Assembly (NCBI GenBank): GCA_020852655.1
Contig: JADZAI010000010.1
Span: forward strand, 46,059 to 110,058
Length of the DNA stretch: 64,000 bases
Direction: 5' to 3'
Source: Alphaproteobacteria bacterium
GTDB lineage: Bacteria; Pseudomonadota; Alphaproteobacteria; Micropepsales; Micropepsaceae
The notes under the pieces were generated by a model, which had not been told where the DNA came from, searched no databases, and worked only from the letters and a program-made list of their open reading frames with translations. The translations under genes and the position numbers were made by a program. This document shows, in pieces, positions 18,291 to 26,596 of the stretch (its first letter is position 1; each line of letters starts with the position of its first letter).

Positions 18291-19274
18291 TCAGTCTGGA
18301 TGCGCTTCGAAGAAGCCTTCGATCTCGTTGGTCAGCCGCTCGGCGATCGGCCCGAAGGCGTCCCAGCGCGGGTCGTCGGTCTGGCCCGAGCGGAAAAGGT
18401 AATTGCCGTGGGAGATGATGGCGGCGATCTTGGTGAAGGCCTCCGCCTCATACCACTCGATCCCCTCGGCCGAGCGGCCGGTGGCCGCCTCCCAGGCCGC
18501 AATGACCTGCTCGCGGCTCCACATGCCGGACAAGTCCATGCCCAGGGCGGCGCCGTGCCACTTCGAGGGGAAGTGGAACAGCATGTAGCCGAGGTCGATC
18601 AGCGGATCACCGTTCAGCGACAACTCCCAGTCCAGGAGGGCGGCGATCTGGCTGCCGCGCCACAGGGTGTTGCCGGGCTTGCAGTCGCCATGCACCACCG
18701 TCGGCGGGCCGCTGATGCGCGCGGGCCGTGCCTCCAGCCGGTCCATCGCTGCAACCAGCCGGTCGTTGCCCGAGATGCGGGCGAAGCGGCGCCAACGCGC
18801 GAGCTCGGCCTGGGGCGCGACCGGCTCGCCCAGCAGCGGCAGGGGCGCCATGGCGTGGACCCGAGCGACCGCGTCGACGAAGTTGCGGCAGAGGGTGTCG
18901 CGCAAGCTGTCCGGCAAATCGGCGAACCAGGCGGGCACCTCGGTCTCGCCGAGCGGCTCGGCGTCGATCCGCCTCATTACGAAGAAGGGTTCGCCGATCA
19001 GCCGGGCGTCCTCGGACATGAAGACCACGTGCGGCACCGGCGGTCCGCCCGGCCGGCCCTCGACCTCCTTGTAGATCTTGGCCTGCTGGATCACGTCGCG
19101 GGCGTCGAGCAGGGCCGGCCCGGTCTGCGGCACGCGCAGGATCAGGTTCAGCCCCTCGATCAGGTAGGTCTCGTTGGAGTGGCCGTCGGCGAAGCTCCGC
19201 ACGGCGGTCAGCTTGTCACTGTCCGGCAGGACGCACCGCAGCCTTTCGGCCAGTTGGGCGAGGTCGCGCACCAT
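18291..19274 (-). CDS. APH-fold phosphotransferase-like protein
   Basis: The 327-residue product has the aminoglycoside phosphotransferase/choline-kinase fold. It shows a glycine-poor nucleotide loop (ADGHSNETYLIEG), the catalytic loop VVHGDCKPGNTLW and the metal-binding LLDWELSLNGDPLIDLGY. The sequence resembles the kinase half of ACAD10/ACAD11 and LvaA-type proteins more than antibiotic-resistance enzymes, judged by HGDxKPGNTLW and the ACAD partner. Those enzymes phosphorylate hydroxyacyl-CoA thioesters. It lies between the two DHSWG-family genes with gaps of 12 and 21 bases, so the three are surely cotranscribed. Confidence 0.85.
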   Translation of the reverse strand: MVRDLAQLAERLRCVLPDSDKLTAVRSFADGHSNETYLIEGLNLILRVPQTGPALLDARDVIQQAKIYKEVEGRPGGPPVPHVVFMSEDARLIGEPFFVMRRIDAEPLGETEVPAWFADLPDSLRDTLCRNFVDAVARVHAMAPLPLLGEPVAPQAELARWRRFARISGNDRLVAAMDRLEARPARISGPPTVVHGDCKPGNTLWRGSQIAALLDWELSLNGDPLIDLGYMLFHFPSKWHGAALGMDLSGMWSREQVIAAWEAATGRSAEGIEWYEAEAFTKIAAIISHGNYLFRSGQTDDPRWDAFGPIAERLTNEIEGFFEAHPD

Positions 19275-19295
19275 GAATGTCGATGGGCCTCCGGG

Positions 19296-20468
19296 CTAGA
19301 CGAGCGTGGCGGCCGGCCAGTCGCCGATCACGCAGCTCTCGATGTCGGCGAAGCCGTGGTTGTCGCCCTCGCGGATGCGCATCGGGCGGTCGCGGATCTG
19401 CCAGGCGGGGTTGTTCGCCGTCTTGTCCGCGGAGTTGACGTCCTCAACGCATTCGCCATCGACGTAGCTCTGGCCCTTGAAGCTGCCGTGCAGTTGACCC
19501 TTCCAAAGGCCGTACAGCGCCGGGTTCAGCCGGAAGCCCATCTCGGGATTGATCGCCTCGACCTCGAACTGCCGCTCGATGATCTTCCGGCCCTCGCGCA
19601 CCGCGGTGTAGATCGTGCCGCCCATCACCGCGCGGTCGGCCTTGCGGTACTTCAGCTCGGGATAGACGAACAGCAGCGGCGTCTGGGCCCCGTCGGACTC
19701 GTTGATGAAGCCGGTGAAATGCTCCATGCCGCGGTCTTTGAACTCGCGGAAATAATAGGCGAGGTCGTACATCGACCCGTCCGGCCGGGTGATCTGCGAG
19801 ACGAACCAGTTGAAGTGGAACGCGCCGCCCAGCTTGTCCTGGTTGTGCGGGGCCAGGTCTGTCGGATTCAGGCCCACATGCTCGCGCACGCCCCAGCTAT
19901 GGTCGCGGAATCCGAACCATTCCTCGGGCCTGACCTCGACGCGCTGGCCGTCGATCAGAATCCAGCCCTCGACAGTGCCGGCCTGGTGGTAGCGCACCAC
20001 GTCCGAGGAATTGCGCCCGTTGTCGAGCATGTAGTCGCGGCCCTCGAAGAAGGCCGGCATCCGGTCGGTGAAGGTCAGGTCGTACTGCAGCGGCTGGGCG
20101 ACGTTCTCCTCCAGCACAATGCGCAGCTTGCGGAACGGCTCGATCACCTCGTAGCGCAGCGGCCCGACCGCCAGCTCGTCGATATTGGGCCGCAGAAGGC
20201 GGCTGGCGCGCACCGTGCGCTGCTCGGTCCCGACCGCGATGCCGCCGAAGCCGTCGAGCACGTTGCGGTTGGCGTACTTGCCCAGGCCGAAGCTGGCCTG
20301 CAACTGCGCGTCCTTGCGCATCAGGGTGAACCAGATCTTCTCGGTCCAACTGCGATCCGGGGTGTACACCACGCCGTGGGTGTTGGGGATCTGGTGGTTC
20401 AGGAATTCGTCGGCACCGATCAGGGGCGATATCGTCGGGACCAAGGTGATCTCCCTGTGCTGGCTCAT
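19296..20468 (-). CDS. Uncharacterised DHSWG-family protein, copy 2
   Basis: I start this 390-residue protein at ATG 20468 (MSQHREITLVPTISP), because that aligns its NHQI block with copy 1; the frame remains open to 20627 but without homology. Shared blocks are WTEKIW, FGLGKYANRNVLDGFGG, PLRYEVIEPF, RYHQAGTVEGW and WFGFRDHSWGVR. It carries an insertion after the DHSWG block compared with copy 1 (HNQDKLGGAFHFNWF). The paralogues are diverged enough to suggest different substrates or a heteromer. Function unknown. Confidence 0.75.
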   Translation of the reverse strand: MSQHREITLVPTISPLIGADEFLNHQIPNTHGVVYTPDRSWTEKIWFTLMRKDAQLQASFGLGKYANRNVLDGFGGIAVGTEQRTVRASRLLRPNIDELAVGPLRYEVIEPFRKLRIVLEENVAQPLQYDLTFTDRMPAFFEGRDYMLDNGRNSSDVVRYHQAGTVEGWILIDGQRVEVRPEEWFGFRDHSWGVREHVGLNPTDLAPHNQDKLGGAFHFNWFVSQITRPDGSMYDLAYYFREFKDRGMEHFTGFINESDGAQTPLLFVYPELKYRKADRAVMGGTIYTAVREGRKIIERQFEVEAINPEMGFRLNPALYGLWKGQLHGSFKGQSYVDGECVEDVNSADKTANNPAWQIRDRPMRIREGDNHGFADIESCVIGDWPAATLV

Positions 20469-20508
20469 GGCCGCCCGGCAGATTCGGCCGGTCGGCCGGC
20501 GATTGGAT

Positions 20509-20697
20509 TCAATCAGCGGTGGCGCCCGGGCCATCGGTCGGCCGTCCCAGCGCATAGGCCGCGATGATGTCGTAGTGCATTTCGCTGACGCCCTCGGCGA
20601 CCATGTTGGTGCGGGAGGGGGCCACACGTACCGGCTGCCCGGTGCAATCCATCAGCGGCATGTCGTCCCTCACCTGCATCGTTCGCGCTTCGCGCAA
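20509..20697 (-). pseudogene. C-terminal fragment of a second acyl-CoA dehydrogenase
   Basis: The short frame contains LMDCTGQPVRVAPSRTNMVA, then EGVSEMHYDIIAAYALGRP. This aligns without gaps to IMNSTGVNRYFRDARAKMVA, then EGSSEIHYDIVASTVLGIP of the intact ACAD at 15785-16948. About 340 N-terminal residues are missing. The conserved RYFRD has become RVAPS. A GAGGGA sequence before an ATG (MPLMDC) could still permit translation of a roughly 50-residue peptide. It directly follows the AT-rich palindrome, so a deletion seems to have joined the promoter to the gene's 3' end. Confidence 0.75.
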
Positions 20698-20737
20698 GAA
20701 CTACTCGGAGCAGCGGTCACCGGCTTGATCGAACATA

Positions 20738-20762
20738 CTTATAGCTATAGTATAATTATAAG
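20738..20762. promoter_or_regulatory. 25-base AT-rich palindrome, likely TetR operator/promoter
   Basis: The site reads CTTATA at 20738-20743 and TATAAG at 20757-20762, with a TATA-symmetric core centred at 20750; only two positions per half-site break the symmetry. It also contains TATAAT-like -10 sequences on the minus strand. Against the GC-rich surroundings it is conspicuous. It lies just upstream of the minus-strand ACAD/DHSWG cluster and about 245 bases downstream of the TetR gene. Confidence 0.6.
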
Positions 20763-21005
20763 CAAGCCCAATCGCATGCATCGGCACCGCGGGAGGAACC
20801 CGCCCGTGAGCCGAATGCACGGTGCGCTTCAAAATCCGGACGCGCGACATGGGCGCTTGACGATTGCGCCGAAGAAGACGGCGGGACACTGGTTGTGCCT
20901 GGCTGGCCATCGTATGGAGGGCCGAATTCTTCTTCGGGCATGCCGACGGCGATGAGCCGCTGGCGCACACGCTCGACGGGTGATGTCAGATTCGCCCAGC
21001 TAGCT

Positions 21006-21689
21006 CTATTCTTTGACGATCCGTTTTCGCTTGGTCGACTTGCTATCTGCCAACACGTCCAACTTGGCCTCGATAGCGCCAATGCTCTTGAGCAGTTTGT
21101 TGCGGGTTTTCACGGTCGCGGCCGCAGCCAGAAGCATGCTCACGCCGTAAGCCAGTTCCATCCGAAAGCGCTCGCTGCCCCACTTCCCGCCGATCCAGGC
21201 AAGCGTGGTTATGACCACGATACGCAGGAGCAGCTCGGTCAATGGTCCGACACGAACGCTCGCGCTCAGTTCGCCGCTTTCGATCGCAGCGCTAACGAGG
21301 CGCCGCCACAGAGCCCGCCCCCGATCAAGCATGCCGTTCTGCAGGTCGGCATTGTCCGATTCCACACGATAGAGTCCGCGATAGAAAGAGGGATCTGCAC
21401 TGTAGTGGGAGACGACGGCGTCAGCCGCATTCAAGAGCGCAGCGAGCGGCGAAGCGCCCCGGGACGAGCTTATCCGTGCGATGAAGCGTGCCTCATCCTG
21501 CTCAATCACTTCGCGCACGATCTCTGCGCGCCCTCCCATGAGATTGTAGGGGGTAGCAGGACTTACCCCAGCCTCCGCAGCGAGCTGGGCCATTGAAAAG
21601 ACGGCCCCCTCGCGCCTGCCTATGAGGGCTCTTGCTGCCTGGATAAGATGCTGACGCCGCTCCTCTCGCCGCGCCTCAGAAATGGCCAT
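21006..21689 (-). CDS. TetR-family transcriptional regulator
   Basis: The 227-residue product has a TetR N-terminal helix-turn-helix (REERRQHLIQAARALI, then FSMAQLAAEAGVSPATPYNL) and a helical ligand-binding domain. The C-terminus is basic (STKRKRIVKE). It is codirectional with the ACAD/DHSWG cluster and is separated from it by 308 bases that hold the AT-rich palindrome but no gene I can support. It probably controls that cluster in response to an acyl-CoA or related ligand; this is inferred from position only. Confidence 0.85.
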   Translation of the reverse strand: MAISEARREERRQHLIQAARALIGRREGAVFSMAQLAAEAGVSPATPYNLMGGRAEIVREVIEQDEARFIARISSSRGASPLAALLNAADAVVSHYSADPSFYRGLYRVESDNADLQNGMLDRGRALWRRLVSAAIESGELSASVRVGPLTELLLRIVVITTLAWIGGKWGSERFRMELAYGVSMLLAAAATVKTRNKLLKSIGAIEAKLDVLADSKSTKRKRIVKE

Positions 21690-21849
21690 TATCTGCTTCC
21701 CCGCTCTTATGGACCTGATGCGTATTCACAACGGCAATCTTGCTGCTGACCTGCCTTTCGGATGGGTCCCTAGCGGGACGGTGATCGACGGGACGGGGCG
21801 CGTCGGCCCCGGACACCGCAGGGGTCCGCCACGTCGTTTCTGCGGGCGC

Positions 21850-21942
21850 TGTAGGTGCGATGGTCGCCGCGAAGGCGGCAGGCGTCAAATGGCCAAGGTT
21901 CGAACAGGGATGGACTTCGTTGAAATGGCCCCGCCGCGACAT
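21850..21942 (-). pseudogene. IS3-type transposase C-terminal remnant
   Basis: The minus strand encodes RRGHFNEVHPCSNLGHLTPA then AFAAT, which matches the conserved tail of IS3-family OrfB (FNEVRPHSSLG..TP.EFAA). Nothing else of the transposase is recognisable. It abuts the IS5-type piece at 21962, so two insertion sequences have been cut and joined here. Confidence 0.7.
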
Positions 21943-21961
21943 CGGAAAGTGCCCCTCCTTC

Positions 21962-22063
21962 GAACACCTCCGGCAGATCGCGCCCGGGCGAACCTGTTCG
22001 CACGATCCACAGCACCGCCTCATCCCGCAGGATCGGCCGTTCCAGGCCCCCCGACGCTGCCTC
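21962..22063 (-). pseudogene. IS5-type transposase OrfA N-terminal remnant
   Basis: The minus strand reads LRDEAVLWIVRTGSPGRDLP then EVF. This is the well conserved N-terminal block of IS5/IS427-group OrfA (EAVLWIVRTGSPWRDLPEVFG). The frame diverges immediately after EVF, where the IS3 piece begins about 20 bases later. From 22064 to 22438 I see no gene or further motif. Confidence 0.7.
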
Positions 22064-22438
22064 CAAAAAGACAGCCTTGAATCTGATTTGCTCAGCCTTG
22101 GGAATCCCAAGAGCCCACACCTCCCAACGCTAACCTTACTCCGGTCGGGCGGTCTTTACCCGGCTTTTGGGCAGCGACTTATGGCCAAACGGAGCTTCAA
22201 GCGGCGCCGATTCCCGCCACACGTCATCCGGTGGGCCGTCGGTGCTGTCAGGCGCCTGCTAACTTTGCGCCGGTGCGACCGCTGTGGTCGCTAGCCAGAG
22301 CACGAAGCCCAAATGCGGCGCATGCACGGCGTGCTCTTCAGAAATGTGGATGGAAATGGCGGCGAATAGCCGGATGGACTGGCGGTGTTCAGCCGCCCTG
22401 GCGATAGCTGAGAGCAGTGTGCTCTCACGCAGACTGCG

Positions 22439-22528
22439 TGGCGGACAGAGAGGGATTCGAACCCTCGAGACGGTTGCCCGTCTACACGCGTTCCAGGCGT
22501 GCGCCTTCAACCACTCGGCCACCTGTCC
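22439..22528 (-). tRNA. tRNA-Ser (anticodon GGA)
   Basis: The minus strand folds as a long-variable-arm serine tRNA. The acceptor GGACAGG pairs with TCTGTCC, the anticodon loop CTGGAAC sits in a CGCG-closed stem, the variable arm is GACGGGCAACCGTC, and GGTTCGAATCC forms the T-loop. The discriminator G is followed by an encoded CCA (22441-22439). Its 3' end faces the accessory region to the left. Confidence 0.95.
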
Positions 22529-22713
22529 ACGCCACAGGCGGGCGCGTTTAGGGGGCGGGCGGGGGTTTGACAAGGGTCCCCGCGGCCGGTGTGACCGTTT
22601 AACGATGGCTTCCCATCGGAATTGCGTGGCTTGCCAGCGGCTTGTAGGGTCCGCCGCCGTGGCCGGGGCGTCCGGCGGCAGCTAGGCCCGGCGATCGGGT
22701 CGGGGAATAGCAC

Positions 22714-23016
22714 ATGGCCTTCTTCAGGCTTATCGCGATCATCTTCATCGTCGCCGGCCTGCTCGTGGTCGGGTTCGACATCATCTCCTCGCTCCAGGCC
22801 GGTCAGGGCTTCAAGGCCCTGTCGTTGGAGAGCCTGTGGACGCTGATCCATGCCGGCTCGCTCGAAGCCTACAAGAACTGGGTCATCGCCAGCGTGCCGG
22901 AACCCGGCCCCGGCATTTCGAACGCCATCCTTGGCTTCCCGGCCTTCGCCGTGTTCGGCGTGATCGGCATCCTGCTGGGCCTGCTGTTCCAGCGCCGAGC
23001 CCGCTACGACGACTGA
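22714..23016 (+). CDS. Small two-span membrane protein
   Basis: The 100-residue product has one hydrophobic helix at about residues 4-26 and another at about 75-93, with a short basic tail (QRRARYDD). A GGGGA sequence precedes the ATG. It resembles the next gene product in layout (N-terminal LxAxGFLxxGxDI-type helix, central amphipathic region with Trp, C-terminal GxLLGLL.RR helix), so the two are probably an old tandem duplication. Function unknown. Confidence 0.75.
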   Translation: MAFFRLIAIIFIVAGLLVVGFDIISSLQAGQGFKALSLESLWTLIHAGSLEAYKNWVIASVPEPGPGISNAILGFPAFAVFGVIGILLGLLFQRRARYDD

Positions 23017-23034
23017 CGGCGGCGTTCCCGTTCT

Positions 23035-23319
23035 ATGCGCGGGCTGCTCTATGCGATCGGCCTGGCGCTGACGGCGCTCGGCTTCCTCGCCCTCGGCGCC
23101 GATATCTATTGGTCGTGGAAGGCCCATCTCTGGGCCTACGAATCGATCGGTGGCTATCTCGACCGCATCGACCCGGCCTGGACCGGCCATCTGCGCGACT
23201 GGGCCGATAGCCGCTCGGCGAAAACGCTGGTTATGGCCGATCGGGCGCTCGGCTGGCCGGTCTGGCCGCCCGCCTTCATCATCGGCGGCGTCCTCGGCCT
23301 CCTCGCCCGGCGGCGCTGA
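23035..23319 (+). CDS. Small two-span membrane protein, paralogue of the preceding gene
   Basis: The 94-residue product has helices at about residues 4-25 and 74-92 with a central segment rich in Trp and Asp, and ends GGVLGLLARRR. It starts 18 bases after the previous stop on the same strand. The shared topology and ends point to a common origin with 22714-23016. Function unknown. Confidence 0.7.
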   Translation: MRGLLYAIGLALTALGFLALGADIYWSWKAHLWAYESIGGYLDRIDPAWTGHLRDWADSRSAKTLVMADRALGWPVWPPAFIIGGVLGLLARRR

Positions 23320-23432
23320 TGGGACGCGAGGCGAAGACCAGCGTCGACGACGGCAGCACGCAAGGTGAGGCACGCCTGTATCTGGATTCGGAGATTCCGC
23401 TGCGCTGGCCCCGGGTGGAGCGACTTTGCCGG

Positions 23433-24545
23433 TCAGGGCGGCACGCAGGCCGGGGCCGGCACTTCGATCATCCGCGGCCAGTAAAGCGAGCGCTCGCCGG
23501 CCGGGGTAAGCAGCGCCGCCGGGTCGAAGCTGCTTGCGACATAGGTCACGGCCAGCCTGTGCGGACGCACCCCGCGCAGGCCGGGATGGGCCTTCGCCGC
23601 ATAGACGAAGGGCTGGGCGCCGCGCGACTCCGCCGGCAGCGCGATCCGCTGTGCCGCGCTCCACGGCCCGGTCAGCGCGGGCGCTGTCCGCCGGACGATG
23701 TCGGTGGCGCCGAAGCCGCGGCTCGCGATCTGGACGAAGGTGCGGGCGCAGTCATCCCAGTGCAGCGAGGATTCCGCACCCGCATCGGGAAGGATGAAGG
23801 CAGGCCCTTCCGCACCGAGAGAGCCGGCCTTGCGCCATCCACGCGAAGGCCCTGACCACCATTCCGCGCGCCCGAGCTCGCCCGCCGCAAGATCCGCGCT
23901 CTCGTAGCGGACAAGCGTCGCCGCATGATCGCCGGGCCGAACGGCGAGCGCGACGACATGCGTCCCCTCCAGCAGCGCAGGTCCGGGCAGCGCGTCGGCC
24001 GGCGACCCCGGTGCATCGATCCGGCGCATGTGCCAGGTATCCGGCGGCGCATCCGGATTCGCGATCAGGATGACGGCATAGCCGCGTTCCGCAAAACCCA
24101 GCGGCGGCGCTGCGGTGGTCGCGAGCACCCGGTGAAGGAACAGCGCCAGCGTGCCATCCGGAAGGCGAACCCCGCCCGCTGGCCAGAACCAGGCCTTCCC
24201 GTCCTCGGCAAAGAACGACGCCGCCTGGCCGGCCGCGGCGCGCCACGCAAAGGTCATGCGCGCGCGGCGCAGTTCGGTGCCGTCCTGCACCGCGATCGTA
24301 TTGCGCGGAAAGGCCGCTTCGCTGCGCCGATAGGGCGGCGCGAGGTCGACGAAGCTGTCGCCGAACAGCCAGAGCGTCCGCGCCTCATCGAGCGGCACCG
24401 AAATCGCCGCATCGCCGCCCAGCCAGCGCGGATCGGCATGGAAGATGCGCTCCTCGGGCGAAGCGCCCGGCGGCTCCTGCGTCGCGCACGCCGCGAGCGC
24501 CAGGAGGAAGGCGGCCAGCGGCCATGTCCGGGTGCGCACCTGCAT
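23433..24545 (-). CDS. DUF4185-like secreted lipoprotein
   Basis: The 370-residue product begins with a lipoprotein signal (LAAFLLALAAC, lipobox cysteine at residue 20). The mature part has repeated beta-propeller-like motifs: LWLFGDSFVD, FPRNTIAVQDG, KAWFWPAGGVRLPDG and AVTYVASSFD, close to the DUF4185 pattern. That family contains glycoside-hydrolase-like propellers of unknown substrate. It is likely anchored in the outer membrane. It follows the SulP gene after 47 bases on the same strand. Confidence 0.75.
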   Translation of the reverse strand: MQVRTRTWPLAAFLLALAACATQEPPGASPEERIFHADPRWLGGDAAISVPLDEARTLWLFGDSFVDLAPPYRRSEAAFPRNTIAVQDGTELRRARMTFAWRAAAGQAASFFAEDGKAWFWPAGGVRLPDGTLALFLHRVLATTAAPPLGFAERGYAVILIANPDAPPDTWHMRRIDAPGSPADALPGPALLEGTHVVALAVRPGDHAATLVRYESADLAAGELGRAEWWSGPSRGWRKAGSLGAEGPAFILPDAGAESSLHWDDCARTFVQIASRGFGATDIVRRTAPALTGPWSAAQRIALPAESRGAQPFVYAAKAHPGLRGVRPHRLAVTYVASSFDPAALLTPAGERSLYWPRMIEVPAPACVPP

Positions 24546-24592
24546 CGCGCAAGGATCGCCGGGCTTGCAGCGTCTGCCAACCCGCCCGCGCG

Positions 24593-26296
24593 TCAGGCGG
24601 CAGCCACGGCCTCGCGGGCCGCCGCGACGGCATCGTCCAGCGTCGCGCGGAAGGCGGCGAGCGGCGGCTTCACCTTGTGATGCAGCAAGGCCCGGCGCAC
24701 GGCGGGCCGGGCGCCGGCGACGAAGACGGCCGCGCCCCTGCGCCGCGCCCGCGTCGCGAATCCGGCGATCGTCGCGGCCGCCGAAGAATCGACGACCGGC
24801 ACCGCCGAGAAATCGATGACATAGGCCTTGGGCTGGACGCCGATCCGGTCCAGCGCGGCAGCGACGCCCGCCGCCGCGCCGAAGAAGAAGGCGCCCGCGA
24901 TGCGATAGACGACGATGTCGCGATCGGCGGCGAGCGCGGTGTCGTAGGCGTCGGCTGCGCTGCGGTGGCGGTCGGCGGCATCGGGCGCAACCAGCGGACC
25001 GGACTGTTCGACATCCACCGCCCCCGCCATGCGATGCAGGAAGAGAAGCGCGCCGAGCCCGAAGCCAGCCAGAATCCCTTCGGTGAGGTCGCGAAACACG
25101 ACGAGCAGGAACGTCGTCAGCAGCACGACGGCATCGCCGCGCGAGGCGCGCAGCAGGATGGCGAATTCATGCTTCTCCGCCATGTTCCACGCGACGACCG
25201 CCAGCAGCCCGGCCAGGGCGGCGAGCGGGACATAGCCCGCCAGCGGCGCCGCGATGAGCATGAAGGCAAGCAGGAACGCCGCATGCAGCATGCCTGCGAC
25301 AGGGCCGCGGGCGCCGGCCCGGACATTCGTCGCGGTGCGGGCGATGGTGCCGGTGACGCAGAACCCCCCGAACAGGGCCGAGCCGACATTCGCCACCCCT
25401 TGCGCGACCAGTTCCGCGTTGGAGCGATGGCGGCTGCCGCTCATGCTGTCGGCGACCACCGCCGAGAGCAGGCTTTCGATTCCCCCGAGCAGCGCAAAGG
25501 AGAGCGCGGAGGGGAACAGCGCGACGACACGCTCCCACGACAAATCGGGCAGGTGCGGCGCCGGAAACGATTGCGGGATGCCTCCGAAGCGGCTCTGGAT
25601 CGTCTCGACCGGCAGCGCGAGGCCCCAGGCGGTCAGCGAGCAGAGCGCGACGGCGACCAGGAAGCCCGGCCAGCGCGGCCGCCAGCGGCGCAGCGCGACG
25701 ATGACCACGACGGCGAGGGCCGCCTCGGCGAGGGCCGCAGGATTGAACGACGGCAGGGCGGCGGCGATCGCCTCCAGCTTGGGCAGGATCGGCCCGGGTT
25801 CCGGCCCCGCCAGGGTCAGCCCGAGCAGGTCCTTCAACTGGCTGGCGAAGATGATGACGGCGATGCCGGCCGTGAAGCCGACCGTCACCGGATAGGGGAT
25901 GTATTTGATGAAGGTCCCCAGCCGCAGCGCGCCGACCGCGAACAGGATGAGCCCGGAGAGGAAGGTCGCGAGGACCAGCCCGTCGACCCCGAATTGCTGC
26001 ACCGTGGCCGCCACGACGACGATGAAGGCCCCTGCCGGCCCGCCGATCTGGAAGCGGCTGCCGCCCAGCGCCGACACGAGGAAGCCGCCGGCGATCGCCG
26101 TGTAGAGGCCCATCTGCGGCCCGACGCCCGAAGCGATGGCGATGGCCATCGACAAAGGCAGGGCGACGATCGCGACCGTGAGTCCGGCGATCGCGTCGGC
26201 CCTGAGGCCGGCCATGCCGTAGCCCTCGCGCAGCACGGTGACGAGCTTGGGCGTATAGAGCTCGACCCAGGTGGGCTCGTGCGGCGTCGCAGCCAT
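24593..26296 (-). CDS. SulP-family anion permease with STAS domain
   Basis: The 567-residue protein has about 11-12 membrane helices, with the SulP signature GLYTAIAGGFLVSALGGS early on and GNVGSALFGGFCVTGTI-like segments in the middle. A cytoplasmic STAS domain occupies about residues 440-560 (AYVIDFSAVPVVDSSAAATI). SulP proteins carry sulfate, bicarbonate or other anions across the inner membrane. It is preceded at 29 bases by an XRE regulator on the same strand, an arrangement that implies joint control from the operator at 26597. Confidence 0.9.
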   Translation of the reverse strand: MAATPHEPTWVELYTPKLVTVLREGYGMAGLRADAIAGLTVAIVALPLSMAIAIASGVGPQMGLYTAIAGGFLVSALGGSRFQIGGPAGAFIVVVAATVQQFGVDGLVLATFLSGLILFAVGALRLGTFIKYIPYPVTVGFTAGIAVIIFASQLKDLLGLTLAGPEPGPILPKLEAIAAALPSFNPAALAEAALAVVVIVALRRWRPRWPGFLVAVALCSLTAWGLALPVETIQSRFGGIPQSFPAPHLPDLSWERVVALFPSALSFALLGGIESLLSAVVADSMSGSRHRSNAELVAQGVANVGSALFGGFCVTGTIARTATNVRAGARGPVAGMLHAAFLLAFMLIAAPLAGYVPLAALAGLLAVVAWNMAEKHEFAILLRASRGDAVVLLTTFLLVVFRDLTEGILAGFGLGALLFLHRMAGAVDVEQSGPLVAPDAADRHRSAADAYDTALAADRDIVVYRIAGAFFFGAAAGVAAALDRIGVQPKAYVIDFSAVPVVDSSAAATIAGFATRARRRGAAVFVAGARPAVRRALLHHKVKPPLAAFRATLDDAVAAAREAVAAA

Positions 26297-26325
26297 TGCG
26301 TATCGCTTTCCTGCCGCCCCGGTGC

Positions 26326-26595
26326 TCAGCGTTCCCCGGCCTGGGCCGCGGAGCGGCTGAACCGCACGCCGCGCCCGCCGCCCGGGCTGGCCGCGTTCTC
26401 GCCGATCAGCTCGACGCCGGCCCGCTGGAAGGCCTCGATCACCCGCGTCAGCGTCTCCACGACGCCGCGCACATTGCCCTCGCTCGCTTCCATGCGCTGG
26501 ATGGTCGGCAGCGACACGCCGGACATCTCGGCCAGTTGGCGCTGGTCGATCCCAAGCAAGGCGCGCCCCGCACGCATCTGGGCAACGGTCATCAT
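26326..26595 (-). CDS. XRE-family regulator of the SulP operon
   Basis: The 89-residue product is a single helix-turn-helix domain (MRAGRALLGIDQRQLAEMSG, then VSLPTIQRMEAS) with a short tail. I choose ATG 26595; a TTG at 26610 is in frame but lies inside the operator. The gene is first in an operon with the SulP permease. A perfect inverted repeat covers the predicted transcription start, so the protein probably represses itself and the permease. Confidence 0.82.
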   Translation of the reverse strand: MMTVAQMRAGRALLGIDQRQLAEMSGVSLPTIQRMEASEGNVRGVVETLTRVIEAFQRAGVELIGENAASPGGGRGVRFSRSAAQAGER

Positions 26596-26596
26596 G

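Noticed and set aside
17736..20567. 943-codon plus-strand open frame
   Set aside because: It is antisense to the two DHSWG genes and the APH-like gene, which are supported by their mutual similarity and motifs.
20763..21005. Possible coding piece (minus strand, PVERVRQRLIAVGMPEEEFG)
   Set aside because: It looks somewhat protein-like but I could not match it to a family or find a good start, so I leave it as intergenic.
22507..23664. 385-codon minus-strand frame across the small membrane genes
   Set aside because: It overlaps the tRNA and both plus-strand genes, and has no motif; its composition is shadow-like.
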